DNA from: Juglans regia
Lineage: Eukaryota > Streptophyta > Magnoliopsida > Fagales > Juglandaceae
Assembly: GCF_001411555.2 (NCBI RefSeq)
Contig: NC_049909.1
Location: 7,509,485-7,573,484, forward strand
Direction: 5' to 3'
Length of the DNA: 64,000 nucleotides
Positions 22,359-31,680 of the stretch are shown one piece after another. How positions within the stretch are numbered: the stretch's first letter is position 1; each line of letters begins with the position of its first letter. The position numbers and the translations under genes were made by a program. Below the pieces are notes generated by a model that saw only the letters and a list, made by a program, of their open reading frames with translations, was not told the origin of the DNA and did no database searches.

Positions 22359-24073
22359 GCGACAGTGTGACTTAGATGTAGTTGCCATAGGTTACTAATT
22401 GTATTTTGTGGAGTTCAATCTCCAGCACTCTTTTGTTCACAACCATTTTGGATTAGTGTTGTGATCTCAGTTGTTTAGTATGTCTTTATGTATGAAGTAT
22501 GTTGTAAGTATTTGGGATATCATAAGTTTGGTGCATAGTATTGCTTTTAAAAAAAAATTATCCGCTGCGAATATTGCATAATGCTAGATGCATGTTAGGA
22601 ACATTGCATCTTATATGTCATGAACGGGGACAGGTAACCTTGTGTTGCATGTCCCGACGCTTCAGATGTCCATCCGATCCCAAGCGGAATCTGCTGGCGT
22701 CACATTCACTACCAGACCTGAGCCTAGATTTTTGAAATGGCCAAACAACCCAAGCCCGTAAGATCTTCTGCCAGACTCCACTACATACACGGCTTCGAGC
22801 ACGTCCATTTCCCTCAGCATGCATTATTCACGTCCGTTTCAATCACGTCCCTCCTTCTCACATCTCTAGGGTTTTGCTTTTAGTTTTCAACCAGCTATAT
22901 ATATATATACGCTTATCCCTCATGCATGAAGTAGACCAAAGTTGTTGCAACCTTCTCCTAGCCTGCTTCTCCTCTACAGCCATGGCTCCTCCACATTCAA
23001 CGTTGCACACCATCACAAAAGGGTAGATCACAGCCTTGCTCAGCCCCATGAAGGAACTACAATCACCATGTTATCTCTGTTTTCTCCCCCAAAAATTACC
23101 AGCCTCCATCTCGCGTAGCCTTTCTGCACCCATGCCCACGACAACCACCAAGTGGCACGGCCATGAGCCACCTAGTTGTACCTCCGCAGTCCACTTGTGC
23201 TCCACACTCTCAACCCACGGCAACCCCTTTTTTAGCAACCAAAATAGAGCACGTCAAGCCACAACCCAGCCACCTACAGTGCGAACTCTCTCCACATAGT
23301 CCTTACCAGCTAGAAAATGCCGGTCGTTGCCACCCTGGGTTCATTGTTCACCAAGACCTCGTTTCCTCTCAGGGCACCCTCTTTCCGTCGCGTCACACAG
23401 TGAGTTTCATCTCTCCCTCACCTGTTCTCTCACTTCGTATTTCTCTCTCTCTCATTAGTTGGTCTCTCTCTCTCTAACCAGTGTTCTACCACTGCCCTAC
23501 CATTGTAAACAACCACCCATTATACCTCTGGGGGCCCGGGCCATATACCACTATTATTATCCGTGGCTAGGCCGTATACCACTATTATTCTTATGTCAGG
23601 CCATAATGGAACATATTAGAAACATAACAGAATTAGATACACATACAGAATTAGAAAGTCATGCCAAAAATTTTTTAGATGCCACATCATATCAAAACAA
23701 AGTACTGCATTAGATTCAGATCATTTCACATTTTCCAAAACAGATTAGAACAACTTCATGTCACGTGAAAAAATTATCAAATTTCATATTCGTTCCTTTT
23801 GCACAGTTCAGTAATAGAATGCCAAAAAGATGCTCATGTCTACACCAGTCATGGTAAAAATTACTTTTTACTTTCATACGGATTTCATGAGTAATGTAGA
23901 ACAAATAACTGAGGCTGTTTAAAAATTCTTTTCATAACAAAACATACATATTTTCCAAAATCAACCTCAGTTCATTTCTTTTATGCAAAGTCTAGCATAT
24001 GATCCCTGCTTACCTGTACTTCTCAACTTTTTTAAACTTTTCCACAATAGTGCCAAACAAATTTCAATTGTCA

Positions 24074-24383
24074 CCTATAAAATAGACACATAACTTAAAT
24101 CTCTCATTAAAACATATTTTGACATTTAAGCCCGGAATACTAATTAACCGATCTTTCCTAAAAGTCTAAGATTCTCGTAACCCTAAACATCATGACTTCC
24201 CAAATTAATCCACATCCACTTGGTTTCTCCTATAAAATATACACATAACTTAAATCTCTCATTAAAACGTATTTTGACATTTAAGCCCGGAATACTAATT
24301 AATTGATCTTTCCTAAAAGTCTAAGATTGTAGTAGCCCTAAACATCATGACTTCCCAAATTAATCCACATCCACTTGGTTTCG
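24074..24383 (+). repeat. Tandem duplication, 155-bp unit x2, in LTR d
   Basis: Two adjacent units (24074-24228 and 24229-24383) begin CCTATAAAAT and differ at only a few positions (CGTAACCC versus TAGTAGCCC, AACCGATC versus AATTGATC). It is a local duplication within the LTR. Confidence 0.85.
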
Positions 24384-24921
24384 CTCTTATATTTTTGGTA
24401 ACATGTTATGGTTTTGCATTTTGAAAAGAATTATTCTAATTCTACATTCTGAATGAAAATATTTTGTTCAGCATTCTGAATTCTGATAAATGCTCATGTT
24501 TATACACTAGTATATATTCTCTACTTACTGAGTTGTTGATAACTCACCCCTTATCTCCAAACATTTTTCAGATATTTTAATGGCTCAATTGGAGAACAAG
24601 AGTAGGAAGTATTGGAAAAGTCTGATGATCATAGATGAATAAGTGCTAAGGGTACAAGTATATTTGAAGGATTATATTTAGTGGTTTTATCGTTACCAGT
24701 TATTTGGTACGTCAAGTTATGGATGATTTGAATCCTTGTGGAGATGTTATTTTATTTTATTGAGGCTTTGTTCAGTATTTCTGTGGAGGGAAATGGATTT
24801 TTGGAATGAACAAATAAGTTAAATATTTTATGGAGTTTTTTGGGTTTTATAGTTGTGATATTGGAGTTGATATTAAGTGATAAGAACTAACTCTCCGGAC
24901 CTCCGGGACTAGGGTGTTACA

Positions 24922-25465
24922 GTGATACTGTCCAACTCTCTGATTAAAAGATACCTCTTTGTATCCCACCAGCTACCGGCTTCTCCTTGAAGCAGCCCCG
25001 CATACTATACTTTATGTCCCTCAGTACAGCCGCTGATCTCGAAGTTCCTGTCGAGATCTTGTAGTCACTTGTTGGCCTTCATAGGTCCTTCAGTTCCCTT
25101 GAAATTAGGGTATTTGTATATCAAAAACTTTCATATGAACACCCTTGGTTCTCTTGTCTTTCAAACTGCAAGTATTGTTGGTTTTGACTCAGGATCACCT
25201 CCTATTACTATTTGATGGTTTCCATCATCTAACGAATCGCGTTCACCAAGTCACGTCCTCCATCAAAACAACAGTCCTGATCTTGTTGGGCATTTACTTT
25301 CCTTTCTTTCACGTGCTATGCTACTTCAGTTTCCAAATCTTGTGAGGCACGCGTATCAGATCCAATTCCTGCTGCAGGATTTCAAGCCTAATAACTCTAT
25401 AGATTAAATCCTTTACTCTGGCATATTATTCCTAAGGACATGTTGGTTTACCTAGAGACCCAATT
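24922..25465 (-). pseudogene. gag: E0 gag, N-terminal half, decayed
   Basis: Immediately right of solo LTR d the minus strand reads AGLLQGEAGSWWDTKRYLL then RELDSI, the conserved gag segment that precedes TWDRF on the other side of the insert. Farther upstream the frame is broken by stops and no gag start can be fixed. It ends at the primer-binding site. Confidence 0.65.
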
Positions 25466-25477
25466 GCTTTGATACCA
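25466..25477 (-). promoter_or_regulatory. E0 primer-binding site
   Basis: Minus-strand TGGTATCAAAGC, an initiator-Met-tRNA-type primer site with one change from TGGTATCAGAGC, lies three bases after the LTR end (GCGTCACA). Confidence 0.75.
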
Positions 25478-25480
25478 CCT

Positions 25481-26527
25481 TGTGACGCTCCCAACCTCCT
25501 CTTAGGATGAAATGGAGACTTAGAGTGTCGGGACATGCAACACAAGGTTACATACCCCTGTACATGACAATTAATATCAATGCATCATAGTATGCAACTA
25601 GCAGTATGCAATAATTACAGTGAAAATAAGGGTGAAAATATAACTTATGCCATGATAACTAAAAACATCCAAATGCATTAGTGACCATCAAGTTCAAAGT
25701 AAAATCATAGCATAAACTTAGTACAACTAAGGATCAAAGTCAAATAATCCGCTTCATGCGTTCGAGAGCATGAAGAACTTGGGCAATATACATAAGGATC
25801 AAATCTAGTCTCCTCTCAAGGTTCGGCTCCTCCTCAATCAGTTGGATCTAGTTCTCCATCTAGCCCATCCTCCTCGATACCTGACACAACTTCTACCATT
25901 CCGAGTGGAATGATAGTGGTCCCACAAGGGGTGATATTTACTCGAAATCTTAGTAAGTTAAACAACCAACCTGCACAAAGATAAATTATGCATGAAGAAT
26001 GATAAATATGAAATGTAGAAAAATGTGCGTGTGTCTCCCATCCAAATTCTTTAACATTTTCAAAAAAATGGAGACACATATTTTCATTTAGAGAACATTT
26101 TTATTTCAATCATCAAAAGACATGATTTCATCATAACATTTCATTATTGTTAGTAATTCATAATTAATTGTAACATCATAACATGTGGTATCGTTACAGT
26201 TTCCCATATGCACTGTGAGTACCTGTCGGTGACTATAGTACAACTTACGTTGAAACTATGTTGTCTACAAACTCGTTTTCAATGCATTAGTAATATAACA
26301 TAATATCATAACGTGTATATCCACAGTCTTAGGTGTCATAAAAATTTGACTTCCCTCCGGCTTACTTTAAAAAGAACCCATTCGAAGCCTGTTGACTATT
26401 CTTTGTCAATCTAGGGGTTACCACTCCATTCTTAAATACTCCACAGTAAAAAGAGAAGTTCTACCAGGATAATTCTCCATCCTAGCCTTCGGGGTCATGA
26501 CAAAAGTATTTTTCATGATAAGTTGAA
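25481..26527 (-). repeat. E0 5' LTR, U5-side part
   Basis: On the minus strand it ends GCGTCACA at 25481. It aligns with the final third of LTRs b and c, including a decayed form of the hairpin cassette (GCTAGGAT/ATCCTGGT near 26490, TTGAC/GTCAA near 26395). It is interrupted at 26527 by the poly(A) end of the LINE; the LTR resumes at about 53844. Confidence 0.75.
25834..26079 (-). CDS. Acidic mini-frame in the E0 LTR (hypothetical, 81 aa)
   Basis: Landmarks are CAGWLFNLLRF, PCG, PLGMVEVVSG, EEDG, then a stop 353 bp before the LTR end. The upstream 35 residues are not shared with the other LTRs, so only the last 45 or so belong to the conserved block. TTTGTGCAG|GTTGG just before NLLRF resembles a splice acceptor. 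Confidence 0.25.
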   Translation of the reverse strand: MCLHFFENVKEFGWETHAHFSTFHIYHSSCIIYLCAGWLFNLLRFRVNITPCGTTIIPLGMVEVVSGIEEDGLDGELDPTD

Positions 26528-26539
26528 TTTTTTTTTTTT

Positions 26540-26738
26540 AAATAGCGGAAGGTCACATGTCCAATAATGACCCCTTCCAATATTTATTAATAAAACTCTT
26601 ACTTGTGGCGGAAGAATACCGTGGTAACAAAATAAGGTCCATGGGTGACACCAAAAAACCACAACCAGAAAAAAAAAACCAACTATAACAAGCCTATAGG
26701 ACAACATGAAAAAGAAAACCACCACAAAGCAACCAGAC
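26540..26738 (-). other. LINE 3' UTR and poly(A) end
   Basis: Non-coding sequence from the RNase H stop to the A tract (plus-strand T12 at 26528-26539). An AATAAA-like sequence (TTAATAAATATTGG, minus strand) lies about 50 bp before the tail. Confidence 0.7.
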
Positions 26739-27746
26739 CTAACACCGCAAAGAGGGATGGCCCAAAGAATCCAAACGAACTAGGCCTCGAAGAACCCGAG
26801 GCATAGTAGAATTATTAGAAAAATCAAAATCAATACCTGAAGCCCCTTCCTTGGCTAACCAATCCGCCACCCTATTATCTTCACGAAAAACATGTTGGAA
26901 ACGACAATGAATTATGCAGGTCAAACCTACAATTTCCTCCCAAAAATCCTCAAGGTACGACACACCACATCTCCCTCTGAGCCACCAAGAGATAACCACC
27001 ATAGAATCTATTTCAACAATCACATTTGAGATGTTCAACGATTTACAAATTCTCAACCCATGAAGGAGTGCCATGAGCTCCGCTTTGTTACTAGAACCAT
27101 AACCAACATGAGATGCATAAGCCTGGACAAGCCTACCTGAATCATCACGAATAATCCTGCCAATGCCACAAGAACCTGGATTACCAATACTACTACCATC
27201 CATGTTCAATTTATACCACCTCGACGGCGGTTTAAACCATCTTACCACTTTGCAACATGGAACTTTCGGAACCATCGGATTTATCAGTAGGGCCTGAAGG
27301 ATCATGCCATCTCTACGGGACAGACTCTTATTTTGCTTAGCGGCCTGAGAAAAAGACCCTAACCACACACAAATAGAGTGAACAACAAAATTATGAGTTT
27401 CCATAATACCTTCCATCCGAGCAAGGCACCTTCTCCTCCAAAGACGCCAAGTAACAATAACGGGGATGATGCCAACAATAAAGCCCACCAGTGAAGAGGA
27501 GCTAGCACGCCTAAACCAAATCCTAGCATTCTGTCTCCAAGATCTACCAAGAGGTAAACCAAAAAGATTGCCAAAAAAGGACCAAATTCTTTTTGGAAAA
27601 TCACCTTCAAAGAGCACATGGTTAATGTTTTCAACATGACCATTATTGCAGCAATCACATTTAGAAACAAGAAGAATACCAAAACGGCATAATCTATCAT
27701 CCACACTCAAAGCCATAAACCAAGCCCTCCAAAAATGGATAGACAT
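26739..27746 (-). pseudogene. LINE ORF2 C-terminus: zf-RVT and RNase H
   Basis: A 335-codon open frame. Residues about 1-60 are the zf-RVT region (MSIHFWRAWFMALSVDDRL, KCDCCNNGHVENINHVLF). The RNase H domain (about residues 190-320) keeps its catalytic set: NMDGSSIGNPG, NKAELMAL, VEIDSMVV, REDNRVADWLAKEG. RNase H at this position occurs in several plant L1 lineages. The frame is longer and cleaner than the rest of the LINE. The first methionine is not a true start, because zf-RVT continues upstream in broken frames. Confidence 0.82.
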
Positions 27747-29449
27747 TTTTAATGGAAGACTATTATGCCAAATCCATGCATGTCAATCCATATGATTACC
27801 TTTGTAACAAATACAATTCCACGCAGATTTTGTATAGAAAATACCTGAATCCGTAGAAGTCCAAATTAGAACATCCTTTCCATAATTCGGCCCAGCTAAA
27901 ACGGTTATAATTTCATCCACCTTATCCTGCCCTACTATCTGACAACCTGCAATCTTTAACTTTCAAAAGAGGTGAACCCACTATAGGCATATCATTAATC
28001 AGAGGACCATTATCCCTCCATTTGTCATACCAGAAAAAATCTCTCCCTCTCTAAGTTTCCACTTGGAGTTATTTAACAACAACGGAATACAATTTGCAAC
28101 CATTCTCCAAACTCTAGATCCTTTATTAGTTTCTATAAGAGACCATGCCCACGAAACAACATATTTTGCTTTGAAAAAATTAGCCCATAAAGAATTACCT
28201 TGAATAAGGTTCCAAGCAAAGCGCATATGCAAGGCTTTCTGAATGTCCTAAAGACTTCGTACAATAAGCCCTCCTTCTACCATAGGATTACAAATATGAT
28301 TCCACGCCACCCATTTCTTTTTGTCTTGCCCATCGGCTTCACCCCAAAAGAATGAGCTCATCAATCTATGAATCTTGAAAATAGTAATTTGAGGGACCTG
28401 TAAAATAACAAATAGTTGAATAGTCATACTGGACATAACATGCGTCAAGAAGCCTCATATTCCAGCCACTAATCTTTTGCCTCACTTTATTCACCATGTC
28501 TTCTAAATGTGCCTGTTTCAATCTCCCTTGAATTATCGGCACTCCTAGATATTTAAAAGGGAAGTTCCCCTCCATAAAGCCCGTCTAACGTAAAAGCCAT
28601 TGCTTGCGCCTAGTAGGAATTTTATTAGAACAATACAAAGCATATTTCTGAACATTGATAGATTGTCCTAACCACCTCTCATATTGAACCAAAAGTTGTT
28701 GAAGAACCTGCACGGACCTCTGACTTCCATTAGAAAAAACCATGACATCATCAGCATACATCAAGTGAGAGACAATAGGCGTACCTCGGGCCTGAGAGAA
28801 AAGGCCAAACTAACTCTCTCGCACACTCCTATGGATCAGACAGGATAAGACCTCTTGTTGAATGATAAACAAATAAGGAGACAGAGGATCACCTTGACGA
28901 AGACCTCGACCACCTGGAAAGAAACCCTTAACGGTACCATTCATCATGACAAAATACCAAGGGCCAGAAATACATAAATAAATCAAATCACAAAATTGAG
29001 AGGAAAACCCAAACCTTTGTAAGATCGTTATCACAAACCCCCAGTCCACCCGATCATAAGCTTTCACAATATCCACTTTTAGCATAATATTACCCCTGTG
29101 GATCCTTTTATTAATAGAGTGCACCAACACCTGGGTAAGGCTAATGTTCGAAAAAATACCCTTTCTAGGAATTAAGGCTCCTTGCTCCTAAGAAATCAAG
29201 AGAGCAAATTTTATAAAACACAGAACAAACACTGATAGGACGAAACTTATCAAAACCTATGGGCGACTCCATCTTTGGTATAAGAACCAAATATGATGCC
29301 ATGAAAAATTTAGGAAGATTGTTAGTCATAAAGAATTCCAATATAGCCTTCCACACATCAACCTTAACCACCTCCCAACTGTTTTTATAAAAACCCAATC
29401 CAAACCCATCAGGACTCGGAGTACTATGATTTGGAATGGATGACACGGC
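27747..29449 (-). pseudogene. LINE reverse transcriptase
   Basis: Open pieces on the minus strand, in order: 29446-29165 (PDGFGLGFYKNSWEVVK, YLVLIPKME, FRPISVCSVFYKI), 29130-28810 (MLKVDIVKAYDRVDW, GRGLRQGDPLSPYLFI), the catalytic MYADDVMVF near 28760, 28575-28366 (FPFKYLGVPI) and 28448-28248 (SSFFWGE). These are the standard LINE RT blocks, and YADD is intact. Frameshifts at about 29150, 28800 and 28590 show decay. At the upper edge the frame continues across T1 into 38275-38917. Confidence 0.85.
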
Positions 29450-30754
29450 TGTAACACCCCGTATTTTAGTGTATTTTTACTGAAGGATTTTTATTATTTA
29501 TTCAAAAATTTATCCTCTTATTTTAAAATTGGTTGGATTTTTAGTGAGTTTATTTCTATGATTTTAATTTGGTGAAAATTATTTTTATGTGCTTTCTTAA
29601 TATTTATTTAATGTTGTGTATTTAAATTGCTTTTAATATTTAAATTAATTACTGTGAGATTTAATTATTTCAATTTGACTTTACCATTACGTTTAAATTA
29701 TTTTATTTAATTTGTGGTTTTAAAATCATTTCCGTTGGATCATTTTCGTGACCCAAGTTATGAGGATTGGACCTCATTTCTTTTCCCCTCTTTTTCTTTC
29801 CTCTCCTTTTCTTTTCCTTTTTTTTTTCTTTTTCTCCTTATTTCCTTCGGTCTTCTTTCTTTCCCGCGCGACCCAACTCTCTCCTCTCTCCCGTGCGACT
29901 TCGGCTTCCACCCAGCCCGCCGCCGTCGAGCTGCCGTGGTCGACACCGCCCCCTCCATTTGGTTCCCCTGCCGCCGGCGACCTTACCCCACCAACCTCAC
30001 TTCCATCCAAGCCGCCGTTAGCCCCCACGAGACCCACGAAGCCGCGGCACTCTTTCCGCCGTTGCGCCGCCGTCGCACCGCCATTGTCCACCATCTTCCT
30101 ACCACTTCATCCCCGACCTCTTGGCAACCCTTTGGACCCAACCCCAGCTCCGATCCGTCTCCGGTGAAGCCCCACCAAGTCCATCTCCGATTTGTACATT
30201 TTTGGCCTTAAACCACCATTCGCGCCGTCATCCACGGCAAACCACCACCACCATTGGCTTCACCGACCTCTCTAGGCCCTACCCTATCATTTTGGGGTCT
30301 TCGTTTGTCTCCGTTGAAAAGTGGGTATTTGTGACCCACGGTCACAGTGTATTTTACACTGTGGTGTTGCTCAGACGTCGCCTTTTTCAGCTTCGTGATC
30401 CTCCGAAAATTATCATATAGCGCTGTAAGTATTTCTCCAAAGATTTCTCATGAATTTTATGTATTTTTGCACTAACGCTTTTCACTGTATTTTTGGCATG
30501 CCGGACTGAGTCCGAGGAGTACGGGGGTCGGATGGATTTGTGAGTGGAGTTGTTGGTTTGATTGGATTGGATTGGTTATTGGTTATTGATGGATTTTGGA
30601 TTGGTTGGTTCATGTGCATTTCGTTATTTCATGCATGATCATGTTTGTAAAGCAAAACTGGGTTTTCGTGTATTGCTTTCATGTTCATGTGTTTATGAAA
30701 ACTGGGTTTTCATGTGAGAATGGAATTTGGGTGCGTGCGTATCACGACCCCAAG

Positions 30755-31328
30755 CCGAGATGGGGCATTATCTCGGTGGAGCTCCTCTGGTTACTCGGGA
30801 GCGGAATAAACTGAGTAACGTCCCCTGGATTGTCGCTGGGCGACAATGGGATCGGACGAGAGATTCGTGCCGACTCCGTGGTCCTTCTGCTGGCGGGGAC
30901 TAGAGGATGTCTGGCCATGTACGCGCTGGGCGCGGAACTGGGCATCGCTCGTTGCGTAGTGGGTGCTCGGCCATGTACGCGCTGGGCGCGGAACTGGGCA
31001 TCGCTACGAAGCCAGGACATGCGGATGGTCCCTAGGGGAGGCCATGGTGCATAGGGTATTGACGGATTAAATGGACTATTTTCTGGGAAAATAGTGTGAG
31101 TTGGATTTTGTGTAAATCATTTTCTGGGAAAATGTTTTACGGATTATTTTTGGGCCAAATGGGATTTTTGGCGTGTGTTGGAAAATTATCATTTTCGGGG
31201 AAAATGATGTTTTGAGGAAAAATGCATATTTCATCATATGCATGCATGTTAGTTGTATTAAATGCATTTTATTCCTGAGATTATTTTTGGGTTATACTTA
31301 CCTGCGGTACCATTCTGTGGTAACGCAG
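30755..31328 (+). other. Hairpin cassette in the T1 LTR
   Basis: Perfect or near-perfect dyads in order: CCGAGAT/ATCTCGG (30755-30776), GTTACTC/GAGTAAC (30790-30819), ATTGTCGC-TGG-GCGACAAT (30829-30847), ACTATTTTC-TGG-GAAAATAGT (31075-31095), a 13-position arm around CATTTTC-TGG-GAAAATG (31112-31140), GCCAAA/TTTGGC (31154-31172), ATCATTTTC-GGG-GAAAATGAT (31188-31208) and CTGCGGTACCA-TTCTG-TGGTAACGCAG (31302-31328). The cassette is present in the 3' LTR and in S3. Confidence 0.75.
30913..31005 (+). repeat. 56-bp tandem duplication in the T1 LTR
   Basis: GGCCATGTACGCGCTGGGCG begins a 37-bp block repeated exactly at 30913 and 30969. The 3' LTR and S3 also have two copies; T2 has one (about 16348). 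The duplication arose after the T1/S3 and T2 subfamilies split. Confidence 0.85.
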
Positions 31329-31390
31329 ATTTTGATGCAGTTGAGGAGGAGGAGGGTGAGCCTGAGGAGACGGCTCCGCCCGAGGAGTGA
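31262..31390 (+). CDS. Acidic mini-frame in the T1 5' LTR (hypothetical, 42 aa)
   Basis: ATG at 31262, TGA at 31388-31390, 276 bp before the LTR end. Landmarks: MHFIPEIIF, LYLPAVPFCG, NADFDAVEEEEGEPEE, APPEE. The T1 3' LTR differs by loss of one GAG codon, which keeps the frame; S3 keeps the acidic part but has an extra T upstream. No ribosome or expression evidence can be read from sequence. Confidence 0.3.
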   Translation: MHFIPEIIFGLYLPAVPFCGNADFDAVEEEEGEPEETAPPEE

Positions 31391-31668
31391 TCTGGGATCA
31401 CTAGCTTGTTATTTTATTTTACCCTTCTGTATTTCGGGACATGTGTTAACTTTATTTTTGGATGACTGTATAACTGCTTTTAAAACTTTACTGATGTTTA
31501 CTTGTATTTAAATTCTGGTACTTAGTTGACTAATCCGCTGCGTTGTGGTTGTACACCATTGCATGTACACACACTTGGCACGTACGTTGGGATGTGTGAC
31601 CGTGTTGTCATCATCCCGGCGTCTCGATTTCCATGTTTTCCTTACACGGGGGTCGGGGGCGCCACAGG

Positions 31669-31680
31669 TGGCATCAGAGC
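31669..31680 (+). promoter_or_regulatory. T1 primer-binding site
   Basis: TGGCATCAGAGC, one mismatch from the initiator-Met-tRNA-complementary TGGTATCAGAGC, two bases (GG) after the LTR end. Confidence 0.8.

Larger units (their letters stand above)
18233..22704 (+). mobile_element. Solo LTR c, 4.47 kb
   Basis: It runs from TGTAATAGCCC to GGCGTCACA and is flanked by the exact 5-bp duplication TTCAC (18228-18232 and 22705-22709). It aligns over its whole length with the reverse of solo LTR b (38918-43245). There is no gag, pol or primer site. It carries a splice-donor-like GAG|GTAAGT (20962-20970), a palindrome array, a 39-bp tandem repeat, the acidic mini-frame and a TCCGCTGCGAATATT block. 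The long Cys/His-rich open stretch at 21035-21507 comes from ATGTCATGTTA-like repeats and is not a gene. Confidence 0.85.
18143..24921 (+). mobile_element. Solo LTR d (about 2.3 kb), itself split by solo LTR c
   Basis: The ends are TGTAACACCC at 18143 and GGGTGTTACA at 24921, mutually inverted as expected for LTR termini. With LTR c (18233-22704) removed, the remaining 2.3 kb forms one LTR inside E0 gag. The minus-strand gag frame reads ELDSI on one side and TWDRF on the other, so it rejoins. The 5-bp flanks are AAGAT and GTGAT, an imperfect target duplication. No internal domain or primer site is present. Confidence 0.75.
29450..31666 (+). repeat. 5' LTR of T1
   Basis: 2217 bp, TGTAACACC to GGCGCCACA. 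Parts in order: AT-rich U3, pyrimidine tract (29775-29860), GC-rich leader (29860-30310), splice-donor-like GTAAGT at 30425, hairpin cassette (30755-31328), acidic mini-frame (31262-31390) and CCGCTGCG at 31535. Long open frames on both strands in the GC-rich leader are compositional. Confidence 0.92.

Noticed and set aside
18233..22704. Possible LARD or other non-autonomous element instead of a solo LTR
   Set aside because: It has a single LTR-like unit with TG/CA ends and a 5-bp duplication but no internal primer site, tract or second LTR. Solo LTR is simpler.
25466..25477. tRNA-like match at primer-binding sites
   Set aside because: Only 12 bases complementary to a tRNA end; no cloverleaf around any of the sites.
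29714..30420. Several overlapping open frames on both strands in the T1 LTR leader (also 36322-37029 and 52551-53176)
   Set aside because: GC-rich sequence with few stops; open in both directions, Pro/Arg-rich with no domain, and repeated in every LTR copy. Best read as non-coding leader.
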